64,000 bases of DNA from DATAUD01 sp036268455 (lineage in GTDB: Bacteria > Verrucomicrobiota > Verrucomicrobiia > Limisphaerales > Palsa-1400), in the NCBI GenBank assembly GCA_036268455.1, contig DATAUD010000121.1, positions 1-64,000 of the forward strand. Direction: 5' to 3'. The notes below the pieces were generated by a model, which saw only the letters and a program-made list of their open reading frames with translations, did not search any database and was not told the DNA's origin. Shown piece after piece: positions 51,627-61,834 of this stretch (positions are counted from its first letter, which is position 1; the number at the start of each line of letters is the position of its first letter). The translations under genes were made by a program, and so were the position numbers.

Positions 51627-53297
51627 CTATTTTTCGCCGTCCAATAGCTTTTCGAGGGCGGGGCTTTTGGCGTGGCCAAGGTCTTTGGCGCGTTTGTAGT
51701 GCCATCGCGCTAAACTAGGCGAGGGTGGCTTTTCAGTCGCATACACAAGCGCCAGGTTGTAGTGGGCGTCGCCGTAGTCGGGATCGATTTCCAACGCTTT
51801 GCGAAGGGCGGTTTCGGCGGCGGATCGCTGCCCTTTGCCGGCCAAAACGCAGCCGAGATAATTCTCGGTGCCGGCGTTGGTGGAGTTGAGCTGCGCCGAA
51901 CGGCTCAAGGCATCAAGGGCGGCATCGAGGTTGTCCTGGCGGTAACGCAGAACGCCAAGCAAATACAAACTGCCGGGGTCGTCGGGATCCAACGCGAGGG
52001 CGCGGTCCACGGTTTTCTCGCACTCGTCGAGATGGCCCTCGGCAAATTGAGCGTTGGCCAGATGGGCGAGGACATACACGTTATTTTCATCCTGACGGAG
52101 AACTTCCTTGAATTTCGATTCGGCCTGGACGAAATCGCGCTCCATTGCGGCTCGCAAGCCATCGGCCATGAGAGCGCCGGCGCCGGGAGGAAGGTCTTTG
52201 ATGGAATGTGCGACGTGCGGATGCTCCGCAGGGGCCGCGGGCAATTGGGCGGGCGGTTTGGATGGGGCCTCGTTCAGTATCGCCAATTCTTCGGGAGTGT
52301 AAGGGACGGCTTTGGCATCCAATACCGCGAGGCGCGCGCGCAATTGTTCCAGTTCGGCATTTTCGGCTGCGGGCGCGGGCGTGGAGGTCGTACCAGGAAC
52401 GGCGGTGGCGGCGGCGAGCTTCTTTTGCAGTTCGTCGCGTTGAGCCTGGACATTATTAAGCTGCTTCTGGACAGCGAGAACTTGCTCGTCGCTATGGGCC
52501 TCGGCGTCGGCAAGGTCTTTGGTGCGGGCCTCAAGCTCGGCTTTCAATTTGTCGCGTTCTTGCGTTACTTGCGCAAGATCGGAAGTCGCGGGTTGAGGCG
52601 CAGTCACGGGAGCGGGAGCGGCTTTCAACGTGTCGATCTGGCGCTGGGCTTCCTGGAGTTTCTGCTCGGCGTCGGCGGCTTGACGTTTTGCATCGGCTAA
52701 TGCGGCGGTCAATTTGGCGTCGGGGACGGCGGGCGCGGAGGTGGAGGCGGGCGCGGCTTTAGCTTGCTGGAGCGCGACAGTGAGCAGGTCTTTTTCCTTT
52801 TTGAGGGCGACAATTTCATCTTCGCGTTTGGCCAATTCGACGGGACTCACTGCGGCGGGCTGGACGCTCAATGCTTCTTTGAGTTTATTTTCCAAGTCGG
52901 AATTGGCGGAGGTCAAATCACGCACTTGCTGCTGCAACGCGGAAATCTGCTGCTCAAGGTCGCTGGGCGGAACGACGACGGCGGCCGACGGAACTACCGA
53001 GGCGGCGGGAGCGTTGGTGGGCAAGAACTTTGAAAGCGCCTGCAATTGGCCGGCCAGATATTGCAACCTGAATGTAACGACCTCGGGATTCCAGCGGGGA
53101 TAATCGCCCCTGAGGTGTTGCAACGCGGTCTGGGCATCGAGATATCGCTGGGCGGCGGCGCGGCTCTGGCCGTCTTGTCTAAAGCTGTCGGCCTGGAGGA
53201 TTTCGTTGTAGATGTCCAGGTATTGGTCGTCCGGCGCATCGGCGCGAACGACGCCGGCAAACGCCAGAAACAGACCAAGGAAAGTAATCCATCTCAT
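51627..53297 (-). CDS. Secreted coiled-coil and TPR protein
   Basis: A 556-aa exported protein (signal to about residue 19, AFAGVVRA). The N-terminal part (20-95) is helical, residues 110-350 are long coiled coils separated by Ala/Pro/Thr linkers (LEQQISALQQQVRDLTSANSDLENKLKEAL; SDEQVLAVQKQLNNVQAQRDELQKKLAAA), and the C-terminal 170 residues are TPR repeats (AESKFKEVLRQDENNVYVLAHLANAQFAEGHLDECEKTVDRAL). A periplasmic scaffold is inferred. Confidence 0.82.
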   Translation of the reverse strand: MRWITFLGLFLAFAGVVRADAPDDQYLDIYNEILQADSFRQDGQSRAAAQRYLDAQTALQHLRGDYPRWNPEVVTFRLQYLAGQLQALSKFLPTNAPAASVVPSAAVVVPPSDLEQQISALQQQVRDLTSANSDLENKLKEALSVQPAAVSPVELAKREDEIVALKKEKDLLTVALQQAKAAPASTSAPAVPDAKLTAALADAKRQAADAEQKLQEAQRQIDTLKAAPAPVTAPQPATSDLAQVTQERDKLKAELEARTKDLADAEAHSDEQVLAVQKQLNNVQAQRDELQKKLAAATAVPGTTSTPAPAAENAELEQLRARLAVLDAKAVPYTPEELAILNEAPSKPPAQLPAAPAEHPHVAHSIKDLPPGAGALMADGLRAAMERDFVQAESKFKEVLRQDENNVYVLAHLANAQFAEGHLDECEKTVDRALALDPDDPGSLYLLGVLRYRQDNLDAALDALSRSAQLNSTNAGTENYLGCVLAGKGQRSAAETALRKALEIDPDYGDAHYNLALVYATEKPPSPSLARWHYKRAKDLGHAKSPALEKLLDGEK

Positions 53298-53383
53298 AGT
53301 CGAGCCATCTTAATGGAAGGCAACGCATTGGCAAATCATTCTCGCACCGAGCGATTGCGCGGCTGGCGGATCAAGAGGAAGTT

Positions 53384-54202
53384 TTAAAAGTACGTCGAAT
53401 CAGCGTCGGCCGCGGCGTGTTGAGAGAACCAAATCCAATCTACATTTGCCGTGCCGCCGGGAACCCGAGGGTCGTGGGTAGTGGCGTTGAGCAACGTGGT
53501 GGTCTGCCATTTGTGTATCAGCGCGTGGCCATCGGCAAAGGACATCGCCGTGCCGTTGTCGTGGTAGGAACCGGGGACGTCGGGAAAGTTGCCGTTATGG
53601 CTGTCAATTTCGAGATAGCCGTCCTGGATGGTCCACATGGTCTCGTCGCAAAAAACGAAGGCGTCGGCAGGGGCCGGATGAGTGATGTCGGAATCCTTGG
53701 AGTATTGAAGGGCTGGGCGGTCATCGTTAAAACCGGCGGGGATCATATAGACAGCGCCCATTTGGCTGTTCATCGAATAGGTTCTCAGTCGTTGGCCGTT
53801 AGCGGACGGGACAATGTCGGAAGGGCATTTGTAAACGCCCACTTGCTTGGCAACGTACGGAGCCAGCAGGCCAGTGGTGTACAGGGCTAGATTAGTGTTT
53901 CCGGACTGGGCGCCCGGATACTGTTCAATGCCGGTGGCGCTGTCGATCCATGAGGTGCCGGCGGCTCCCGAATCGGAATAGCTGCCGGAATCCGGGGAGT
54001 TGGGGACGAGATAGTTGTTGTTGTCGCCGGTATATTGGGCGGCGGCGAGCTGACATTGTTTGAGGTTGCTGATGTCCTGGGTCGCGGCCGCCTGCGCTTT
54101 GGCCCTTGCCAAGGCGGGGAGAAGGAGGGCCGCGAGAATCGCGATAATGGCAATGACGACGAGCAATTCAATCAAAGTGAATGCGTTTTTTTGATTTTTC
54201 AT
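53384..54202 (-). CDS. Prepilin-type N-terminal cleavage/methylation domain protein
   Basis: A 272-aa pseudopilin-like protein. ATG 54202 has an AAAGGTGG ribosome-binding site and begins MKNQKNAFTLIELLVVIAIIAIL, the type IV prepilin leader, here with Ala-Phe instead of Gly-Phe at the cut site. The globular part has the H-X9-DG-like ending SFADGHALIHKW. The open frame extends to 54259 but with an unlikely Arg/Pro-rich start. It lies between the LamG protein gene (72 bases before) and the TPR gene, all on the minus strand. Confidence 0.87.
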   Translation of the reverse strand: MKNQKNAFTLIELLVVIAIIAILAALLLPALARAKAQAAATQDISNLKQCQLAAAQYTGDNNNYLVPNSPDSGSYSDSGAAGTSWIDSATGIEQYPGAQSGNTNLALYTTGLLAPYVAKQVGVYKCPSDIVPSANGQRLRTYSMNSQMGAVYMIPAGFNDDRPALQYSKDSDITHPAPADAFVFCDETMWTIQDGYLEIDSHNGNFPDVPGSYHDNGTAMSFADGHALIHKWQTTTLLNATTHDPRVPGGTANVDWIWFSQHAAADADSTYF

Positions 54203-54274
54203 AGCCACCTTTGTGTTTATTGCACTCGGCCGGGGCGTCGCGCCGCCCCGGCCATGCAATCGGCCCTTGCCGAA

Positions 54275-56620
54275 TCAAGGCGCCTGGGTTCGGAAGAAAC
54301 CGCCAGCCCCAGTGAAGGTAATCGTGTAAGGCGAAACGGCGCCGGTAACGTTGGTGTAAACACCGTTGAGGGCGCCGGATTCCTGCAAAACGCCCACCGA
54401 CCATGTCAAAGTCGCCGTTGCGCCCAAGTTGACAACAGTGGGTCCGAGCGGGGCGTTGGCGTAGTGGCTGGCAACCTGTTTCGGGCTGAGCGCATAATTA
54501 TAAACGGCGGTGTCATCGACGGTTCCTTCGAACGTGTTAAATTGCGCGTCTGTGCGCTGGCCGATAACGAAATTGCCTCCGTCCAATCCGCCCAGGCCGG
54601 CGGTTCCATCGAGGTTAATGCCGTCGCCATCCGGGATTAACGTGTCACCGGCGACCGCGAAGCCACCCGTAAGCTGGCCGTTCACATAGATGTTGAAGTT
54701 GGTGGTGTCGTCCGTAACGACCAAGTGATACCAGTTTCCGGCAACGAGTTGGTTGTTATGAGCGGGATCGTTGGGGCCGGCGGTAATGAACGCGTTGCCA
54801 GGTTGAGGCACAAAGGCGAAGTTATTGGCGGTTGGCTGCTGATAGATATACCAGCCGTTATATGGGTTGGGATACAGGTTATACTGCGAGGAGAGAACCA
54901 CCCGATAGTCGCCGCCGTTGGCGCCCAGCGAAGCGGGCTGCACCCATGTTTCCACTGACCATGCTCCGTCTGGATTGAGTTCCTGCGCCCAAGGCACCTG
55001 GATGGTTGCGCCGTTGGTGAGTATCACAGCCGGATCGGCGCTATGCGGAATGCCAGTGGGCGCGAGATAATCGACGGATCCCCCGTTGGGCGTATAGCTT
55101 CCATCGAAGGTGCCAACGGCGTCCTCGGCCAGGCTGCCGTTGGTTTCGTCCAAACGCCAGTAAGCGACGGGGTTGTCGGCGGCGACAAGAGCGCCGTAAC
55201 CGGTAAGAGGAACAGGGGGATCAGTGCGCGGTTGCACATTGAGATTGGCGTTATAACTCGAACTGGCGAAGGGATTGCTCACTGTGACGACATAAAAATT
55301 TCCATTTTGGGACAATTGGACGTTTGTCAACCATAATGTATCGTTGGTTGCGTCGGAGATTGTGGTAAAGGTGACGAAATCAAGAGTGGAGGACCATTGG
55401 TAGGTTATCGGTAGAGCGCCATCGGCGGTGACGTGAAACGCGGCATGGCTGCCGACGTTGCGGGTTATCGAAGCGGGCGTGGAAACGACGTTGAGATTGG
55501 TCAGCACCGTGAGGGTGGCGACGATGCTGGTTTGAGAGCCATAGGCATTGCTGACGAGGACGGAGAAGCCCAGATTGTTGTCCTGCGGATATTCGGCCAG
55601 CAACGAGTAGGAGGGGGAGGTCGCGCCGGCTATGGGCGCGCCGTTAGTGAACCATTGATAGTACAACAAAGGGGTTCCCTGGGCTGTGACGCTGAAGGTG
55701 ACGGGGGTTCCGGAGAAGTTTGTCGCCGAAAGCGGCGCGGTGGCCACGGAGGCGCCGGTCGGAAGAACGGAGAAGGAATTTGTGCCGACCGTGTAGTGAG
55801 TGAAAACTTGATTGGAAGTGAGGACGTTGGTGTAGAAGGCGAATTCATCGAGGCCGCCAATGAAGGGATACCAGCCGACGCCCTGTCCCGAGCCGATGTG
55901 GCCATCCGAGCCGGTTGCGGGCACGAAGCCCGATGCGCTGTACGGGCCGTACGGGACGCCATTGATGTAAAACGTCGCGTTGGTTCCGTCAAAAGTGGTC
56001 ACCAAGTGATACCATTGGAAAAAAGTGATCGGAACAGCGCCAAAACCCTGGAAAAGTGATGGGCGCATGTCCAAATAAAAATAACTGGTGTTTCCGTTGC
56101 CTTCGCCTCCGCCGGATACGTAGATGTTCCAGCCATTGGGATAATCGCCAACCTCGAACGGCACGCTCCAACCGCCGTTGCCGGGCGAAGCTTGCGGCTG
56201 GACCCACATCTCGACAGAGAACGGTCCGCCGCTTGGGCCGCCGGCGGGAGTCGTTCCCGCGGCATTGGGAAGATCGACGTATCCATAGTCGGAGCCTTCG
56301 TTGCCGGCGCCACCGCCGCCTGTGAAAAGAATCGAGTTGGTGTCGATGCCTGGCAGTTCAAGCAGCGGGGAACCTGTGCTACTGGGATAGTAGATGCCTT
56401 GGTAGGCTTGATCGGGATCGCTCGGGCTCGAGTTCGAGGCGAACCCGGGATAGCCGTTATTGGTCAACTCTTCAAACCTGTAATAGACCACGGGATTATC
56501 GTTGGTGATGGTGGACGGATAATCGGCGGCGTGGGCCGCGGTGACGGCGAAGAGAAGGGCCGCCGCGAGCGTGGACGGTCGCCGCAGAAACGAACAGGTG
56601 GCCAATACAATTGATTTCAT
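54275..56620 (-). CDS. Secreted protein with two LamG domains and Ig-like domains
   Basis: A 781-aa exported protein (signal to about residue 31, AVTAAHA). Two LamG/concanavalin-like domains (about 35-270 and 480-700) share the same order of motifs: PVVYYRFEELTNNGYPG / PVAYWRLDETNGS, PFSVEMWVQP / AWSVETWVQP, FQWYHLVTTFDGTNATFYINGV / GNWYHLVVTDDTTNFNIYVNGQ, and IGGLDEFAFYTNVL / TVDDTAVYNYAL. Two Ig-like segments lie between them. The C-terminal tail (LTWSVGVLQESGALNG) is a common module in these bacteria. It is probably a cell-surface glycan-binding protein; no catalytic residues are apparent. Confidence 0.85.
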   Translation of the reverse strand: MKSIVLATCSFLRRPSTLAAALLFAVTAAHAADYPSTITNDNPVVYYRFEELTNNGYPGFASNSSPSDPDQAYQGIYYPSSTGSPLLELPGIDTNSILFTGGGGAGNEGSDYGYVDLPNAAGTTPAGGPSGGPFSVEMWVQPQASPGNGGWSVPFEVGDYPNGWNIYVSGGGEGNGNTSYFYLDMRPSLFQGFGAVPITFFQWYHLVTTFDGTNATFYINGVPYGPYSASGFVPATGSDGHIGSGQGVGWYPFIGGLDEFAFYTNVLTSNQVFTHYTVGTNSFSVLPTGASVATAPLSATNFSGTPVTFSVTAQGTPLLYYQWFTNGAPIAGATSPSYSLLAEYPQDNNLGFSVLVSNAYGSQTSIVATLTVLTNLNVVSTPASITRNVGSHAAFHVTADGALPITYQWSSTLDFVTFTTISDATNDTLWLTNVQLSQNGNFYVVTVSNPFASSSYNANLNVQPRTDPPVPLTGYGALVAADNPVAYWRLDETNGSLAEDAVGTFDGSYTPNGGSVDYLAPTGIPHSADPAVILTNGATIQVPWAQELNPDGAWSVETWVQPASLGANGGDYRVVLSSQYNLYPNPYNGWYIYQQPTANNFAFVPQPGNAFITAGPNDPAHNNQLVAGNWYHLVVTDDTTNFNIYVNGQLTGGFAVAGDTLIPDGDGINLDGTAGLGGLDGGNFVIGQRTDAQFNTFEGTVDDTAVYNYALSPKQVASHYANAPLGPTVVNLGATATLTWSVGVLQESGALNGVYTNVTGAVSPYTITFTGAGGFFRTQAP

Positions 56621-56797
56621 AGTTGTTTATTTGATTGTTTTGATTTCTGTTTCTGAACATGCGCCAGTCAATTTTCTTTCGCTTCGCTTGCCTGACGCTG
56701 CGGCAGTTTTATCACAGTCAAATAAGAATGCAATAAAAATTATTACAAAAATTTCTTGCGATTTTGTGGGGTCTCAAATAGCCTTTCGCCCAAGGAC
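56621..56797. promoter_or_regulatory. Divergent A/T-rich promoter region between LamG and GH20 genes
   Basis: The region contains an A/T-rich run around 56719-56756 and separates two divergent genes, so promoters for both should lie here. No clear -35/-10 pair was chosen. Confidence 0.4.
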
Positions 56798-58429
56798 ATG
56801 AATTGGAACTTTATACTCCGCGCCGCCTCGATTTTCTGCCTTGCCGGGGCGCTTCGGGCGGACCCACAAGCGCCGGCGATCATTCCCCTGCCGGAAACAA
56901 TGGATGCGCGGCCGGGGACATTTGCGTTTGGCACAGAGACGAAAATCGTGGCAAACGGGGGTGCAGAGGAGACGGGAAGATACCTCGCGGCGGAATTGCG
57001 CCGGCGCAACGCAGGGGAATTCCAACTGGATACCGGGACCAGCGCGGCGGGGCCAGGATCCGTCCAGTTGGCGCTGGATGACGCGGCGTTGGGCAAGGAA
57101 GGTTACGTTCTTACCGTCGCTCCGACCGGGGTATTGGTGGAAGCGCATAACGACGCGGGGCTGTTTTACGGTGTACAGTCATTATTACAACTTTTGCCAA
57201 CGGGCGCGGCGCGGACGAATTGCGCCGTGCCGTGTGTTTACATCAAGGACGAGCCGCGATTTCAATGGCGGGGGTTGATGCTGGATGTGAGCCGGCATTT
57301 TTTCACGAAGTCCGAAGTGGAACAGCTTCTGGACGAAATGGCGTGGCACAAGTTGAACGTTTTTCACTGGCACCTGGTGGATGACCAGGGCTGGCGCATT
57401 GAAATCAAAAAGTATCCGCGCCTGACGGAAGTTGGGGCGTGGCGCAAGGCAATCGGTTTCGGATTGGATCCAAAGACCGGCACGGCTTACGGGCCGGACG
57501 GACGCTACGGCGGTTACTACACGCAGGACGACATCCGGGAGGTCGTGGCTTACGCGAAGGCGCGTCACATCATGATCGTGCCGGAGATCGAAATGCCGGG
57601 GCACTCGAGCGCGGCGCTGATGGCGTATCCGCAATTCAGTTGCACGGGAGGTCCGTTCACAACGGATTTGCCGGGCGGCGTCTTTAACGGGATTTATTGC
57701 GCTGGCAACGACGATGCGTTCGGTTTTGTCGAGGACGTTTTGACGGAGGTTTTTGCGATGTTTCCCGGGCCGTTCGTTCACATTGGCGGAGATGAGGTGC
57801 TGGTGGATAATTGGAAGCATTGCGCGAAATGCCAGGCGCGAATGCGTGAGGAAGGGCTGACGAAGGAGAGCGAGCTTGAGGGTTACTTTATTCGCCGCGT
57901 GGAAAAATTCATCAACGCGCACCACCGAAGATTGGTCGGCTGGAGCGAAATTCGCGAGGGAGGACTGGCCGCCAATGCCACGGTGATGGATTGGGTGGGT
58001 GGAGCGACGGAGGCGGCAACGGCGGGCCACGACGTGGTAATGTCGCCGCTGGCGGATTGTTACTTCGACCATTATCAATCGCTGGACCATTCGAAAGAGC
58101 CATTCGCGATCGGGGGCTACCTGCCCTTGCGTCAAGTCTATGAATTCGAGCCGATCCCGAAAGACCTTGCGCCGCAATACCAGGGACACATCCTTGGAGC
58201 GCAGGCGAACGTATGGACCGAATACATGCCGTCGTTCAAACATGTCCGATACATGGTGTTCCCGCGGCTTTTCGCGCTGGCGGAGGTCGCGTGGTCGCCG
58301 AAGGCGTCGCGCAATTGGGACGATTTCTCGCGGCGGGCCGGAGTGGATTGCCTGCGGCTGGATGAATTGGGCGTAAACCATCGCGCCCTGTCAAGTATTC
58401 CAGAGCCGGCGCGGCCGGCGCAAAAGTAG
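56798..58429 (+). CDS. Secreted GH20 beta-N-acetylhexosaminidase
   Basis: A 543-aa exported enzyme starting at ATG 56798 with AAGGAC before it (signal to about residue 23, CLAGALRA). The N-terminal GH20b domain is followed by the catalytic barrel (RGLMLDVSRHFFTKSEVEQLLDEMAWHKLNVFHWHLVDDQGW), with the catalytic pair D332-E333 in HIGGDEV and WMD-like VMDWVGG. It removes terminal GlcNAc or GalNAc from chitin oligosaccharides and glycans. The histidine kinase gene begins 8 bases after its stop, an operon linking enzyme and sensor. Confidence 0.95.
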   Translation: MNWNFILRAASIFCLAGALRADPQAPAIIPLPETMDARPGTFAFGTETKIVANGGAEETGRYLAAELRRRNAGEFQLDTGTSAAGPGSVQLALDDAALGKEGYVLTVAPTGVLVEAHNDAGLFYGVQSLLQLLPTGAARTNCAVPCVYIKDEPRFQWRGLMLDVSRHFFTKSEVEQLLDEMAWHKLNVFHWHLVDDQGWRIEIKKYPRLTEVGAWRKAIGFGLDPKTGTAYGPDGRYGGYYTQDDIREVVAYAKARHIMIVPEIEMPGHSSAALMAYPQFSCTGGPFTTDLPGGVFNGIYCAGNDDAFGFVEDVLTEVFAMFPGPFVHIGGDEVLVDNWKHCAKCQARMREEGLTKESELEGYFIRRVEKFINAHHRRLVGWSEIREGGLAANATVMDWVGGATEAATAGHDVVMSPLADCYFDHYQSLDHSKEPFAIGGYLPLRQVYEFEPIPKDLAPQYQGHILGAQANVWTEYMPSFKHVRYMVFPRLFALAEVAWSPKASRNWDDFSRRAGVDCLRLDELGVNHRALSSIPEPARPAQK

Positions 58430-58437
58430 CTGGAGTT

Positions 58438-61400
58438 ATGGCCGGGTGGCGAAAAATTTTGTGCGTTGTCTCCACCCTTCTGGCGGCCGTCAACGTCACG
58501 ATGGCGGCCGACCCGGAGATCGCGACTCTTCACCAATTAAAAAACCTCACGGCGAAACAAGCGGCCGCGGGATTGGCGGTGGATATAAAAGGAGTGGTGG
58601 TTTGTTACGACGCGGGCTGGCACCAATTATATATCCACGACAAGCGCGAGACGCTGTATTTCAACGCGGACGATTTTGCGACGCAACCGAGCAAAGGCGA
58701 CCTCGTGGAGATCACGGGCAAGGCGCGCGGCACGAACGTCCTCGAGAACGGAAAACTGGCGATTATTGGCAAGTCCGCGTTGCCGGAGGCCAAGGCGTTG
58801 GAGTTGTCCGATCTAGGGCTTGACCACGGCGAATGGGTGGAGATCCGCGGGCGGGTGCTTACGGCGGAATCGAGCCGAGGCCGACTGGCTTTGTTGTTGA
58901 ATGACAAATGGCGAAACTGCCTTGTTTATGTGTTGGGCGCTCCGTCCGCTGATTTCCGACAATGGCTGAATTGCCGCGTGAAAGTGCGCGGCATCAACGC
59001 GAGCCGAATGGCGGGTGACCGGCTCGAATCGGGATTGTTGTTCGCGCCCGGCCCTGACGAAATCCAGGTGATTGAACCGGCGGGCGCGCCGCCGTCGCAA
59101 ATTCCGGTGACGTCGATAGGGAGTCTGCTGAACCGGGAGTTGGGATCGTGGACCAACCAGTGGACGCACATCAACGGGCTGGTGGTTTCGTATCAGCCCG
59201 GCCAATGGATGACCGTCAAGGACCCGACCGGCGTCATCCGCGCGCGTGTGATTCAGTTGACAGAGATTCGCGGCGACGAGCGCGTGGACTTGTGGGGATT
59301 TCTGGAAGCGGGAGCGGATGAGACGTTTCTCAAGGACGCCTACTTTGAAGTGGCGCGGCCTCCGCCGCAGGACAGCGACTCCGCGGCATCGCCCGGATTG
59401 CTTTCGAGGGTGGCCAAACTCCCCGCCGTGCTGACGAACGTTTCGGACATTTTGAAATTGCGGACGGACGAAGCGATCCAACAACTGGCCGTGCGGTTGC
59501 GCGGTGTGATCACTTACGCCGATCCCGAATGGCGCAACGGTTTCCTTCAGGACCACGGCGACGCGATTTATGTGGACCTCGACCCCGCGCAGAAACAGGC
59601 GCAGTCCGGCGAGTGGGTGGAATTGACCGGGCGAACAAGTCCGGGAGGCTTCGCGCCGGAAGTCCTCAGTTCGGCGATTGAAGTATTGGGGACGACCAAC
59701 CTTCCCGCTCCGGCGCAGGTGGACTTGGAGGATTTGGCCAACGGCCGTTTTGATTCGCACTGGGTGGAAATGGAAGGATTGGTGCGGCGCGTGGAGGAGT
59801 TATCGGGTCACGTCAGCTTGAGTTTAATGACGCCGAAAGGCCGGTTCAAAGCGATCATTCCCGGCTTCGAAAACAAGCCTTTGCCGGACAGCCTGATTGA
59901 TTCGCTGGTGAGCATTGAAGGCGCTTGCACTTCGGAATTAAACGTTCGCCGGCAACTCAGCGGCATCACGTTGCACGTGCCAAGCCTCAAGCAGGTTAAA
60001 ATTCTGGAACCCGCGCCAGCCGACCCCTTCTCGGTGGGGACGACGCGCATTGACGCGGTGGCGACCTTCGATCCGGAACGATTCGCGGGCCGGCGCGTCA
60101 AGATTCAGGGCGTGGTGACGTTGCGGATGACAGGGCAAGGATTCATTGTCCAGGATTCTTCGGGCGGCATCCGTGTGTTGACTCGGCAGACCAACGAAGT
60201 TCAGTTGGGCGATTTGGTGGAGGCGATTGGTTTCCCGGCGATCGGCGGTTTTTCGCCGTATTTGGAGGAAGCGATCTTTCGCGCGTTGGGAACCGGTCCG
60301 ATGCCCGCCGCCAAACCGGTCACGGCCGAACAGGTTCTGCTCCACGGGACGAACGACGCGCAAATCGTCACGCTCGAGGCGCAACTGTTGCAAAGCGTGC
60401 CCCGCTCGGCAAATCCGCAAATGGTTTTGCAGGACGGGCCGATTATTTTCACCGCTCAACTTGAGCCGCAAACACGTGGACAGGAAGTCCCCGATTTGGC
60501 GTCCGGCTGCCGGTTGCGGCTGACGGGAATTTGTTCCATCCAAGGCGGAGAAGGCCACGAGCCGCAGGCGTTCCGACTGTTGCTTCGAGACCCCGGCGAC
60601 GTGAAGCTTGTCGAGTCCCCATCTTACTGGACGGCGCGGCGTTCTTTCATGCTCGCTGGCGGCATGATGCTCGCGGTCGGCGCCGCCCTGGGATGGGTTG
60701 CCCTGCTCCGCCGACAGGTTCGGAACCAGACCAAACTCATCCGACAAAAATTGGAGGACGAGGCGGCGCTGGAAGAGCGCTACCGCGGGCTTTTCGAGAA
60801 CGCCACTGACATGCTTTACACGCATGACCGCGATGGACGCGTGACATCTGTCAACCAAACGGGAGAACGGCTTTTGCAGCGGTCGCGGAAAGAATTGCTC
60901 GGCCGCAACATCCTGGAATTTGTGGCCGAGGAACAGCGAGCACCCGCCCGGCAATGGCTGGACCGCTTGCTCAACGGGACCGCCGTCCCGAATATGGAAT
61001 GGGATGTCGTCGCGGCGTCCGGCGAGCGGATCAAACTGGAAATCAGCGCGCGGTTGATCGAACAGGACGGACACGAACTGGAAGTCGAAGGCATCGCGCG
61101 CGACATCACCGAACGAAAACGGCTTGAACGCGAGATTTTGGAAATCAGCAACCGCGAGCAACGCCGCATCGGGCATGATTTGCACGACGGTGTCTGCCAG
61201 CAATTGGCCGGGATTGCGTTCCTAACTTCGACCCTCGCGGAGGAACTGGCCGAGGAAGGTGTTCCGCAGTCGCCTCACGCGGAGAAAATCAGCGGAATGA
61301 TCAACGAAGTGATCGACCAGACTCGCGGTGTCGCGCGGGGATTGTTTCCCGTGCGATTGGATGAAAAGGGATTGGTGGCGGCGCTGGAGGAATTGGCGTC

Positions 61401-61827
61401 GAACGCGCGGGAAGTGTTTAAAATCAATTGCCGGTTCATTGTGGAAGGGCCGCCGCTGACCGTCGAAAACGAAATTGCGCTCCACTTATATTATATCGTG
61501 CTGGAAGCGCTTGGAAACGCCGCCAAACACAGCCAGGGCGCCAATGTGGACATTACGCTTCAACCCTCGGGCGACCGCTGGTTGCTGACGATTCACGACG
61601 ACGGCGTTGGATTCTCGCTTCCGACCCGCAATGAGGCGGGAATGGGCCTGCGCATTTTGCACTACCGGGCGCGCGTCATCGGGGCGACTTTGAACTTGCA
61701 CAGCCAACCCGATTCGGGCACGACGGTAACATGCCTGTTCCTTCCGGTTTCACGCGAGTTGCCGCGCGGCGGCCTGCATCGCCGCCAACGCGAAGAATCG
61801 GCGCCCGCGGAAAAAACGCGGGTGTGA
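58438..61827 (+). CDS. Large sensor histidine kinase with repeated extracytoplasmic modules
   Basis: A 1129-aa NarL-type sensor. After a signal/anchor (MAGWRKILCVVSTLLAAVNVTMAA) come about 690 residues of repeated OB-fold-like units with a recurring pattern (KGVVVCYDAGWHQLYIHD; GLVVSYQPGQWMTVKD; RGVITYADPEWRNGFLQD; QGVVTLRMTGQGFIVQD), then a membrane helix (about 738-758), a PAS domain (780-900), a HisKA_3 dimerisation helix with phospho-acceptor H916 in GHDLHDGVCQQLAG, and an HATPase_c domain (HSQGANVDITL, DDGVGFSLPTRNEAGMGLRI). It phosphorylates the response regulator encoded 7 bases later. It shares an operon with GH20, so a glycan signal is inferred. Confidence 0.9.
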   Translation: MAGWRKILCVVSTLLAAVNVTMAADPEIATLHQLKNLTAKQAAAGLAVDIKGVVVCYDAGWHQLYIHDKRETLYFNADDFATQPSKGDLVEITGKARGTNVLENGKLAIIGKSALPEAKALELSDLGLDHGEWVEIRGRVLTAESSRGRLALLLNDKWRNCLVYVLGAPSADFRQWLNCRVKVRGINASRMAGDRLESGLLFAPGPDEIQVIEPAGAPPSQIPVTSIGSLLNRELGSWTNQWTHINGLVVSYQPGQWMTVKDPTGVIRARVIQLTEIRGDERVDLWGFLEAGADETFLKDAYFEVARPPPQDSDSAASPGLLSRVAKLPAVLTNVSDILKLRTDEAIQQLAVRLRGVITYADPEWRNGFLQDHGDAIYVDLDPAQKQAQSGEWVELTGRTSPGGFAPEVLSSAIEVLGTTNLPAPAQVDLEDLANGRFDSHWVEMEGLVRRVEELSGHVSLSLMTPKGRFKAIIPGFENKPLPDSLIDSLVSIEGACTSELNVRRQLSGITLHVPSLKQVKILEPAPADPFSVGTTRIDAVATFDPERFAGRRVKIQGVVTLRMTGQGFIVQDSSGGIRVLTRQTNEVQLGDLVEAIGFPAIGGFSPYLEEAIFRALGTGPMPAAKPVTAEQVLLHGTNDAQIVTLEAQLLQSVPRSANPQMVLQDGPIIFTAQLEPQTRGQEVPDLASGCRLRLTGICSIQGGEGHEPQAFRLLLRDPGDVKLVESPSYWTARRSFMLAGGMMLAVGAALGWVALLRRQVRNQTKLIRQKLEDEAALEERYRGLFENATDMLYTHDRDGRVTSVNQTGERLLQRSRKELLGRNILEFVAEEQRAPARQWLDRLLNGTAVPNMEWDVVAASGERIKLEISARLIEQDGHELEVEGIARDITERKRLEREILEISNREQRRIGHDLHDGVCQQLAGIAFLTSTLAEELAEEGVPQSPHAEKISGMINEVIDQTRGVARGLFPVRLDEKGLVAALEELASNAREVFKINCRFIVEGPPLTVENEIALHLYYIVLEALGNAAKHSQGANVDITLQPSGDRWLLTIHDDGVGFSLPTRNEAGMGLRILHYRARVIGATLNLHSQPDSGTTVTCLFLPVSRELPRGGLHRRQREESAPAEKTRV

Positions 61828-61834
61828 ATGGATT

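Noticed and set aside
59938..61203. A long minus-strand frame opposite the sensor kinase
   Set aside because: High-GC codon shadow without recognisable motifs.
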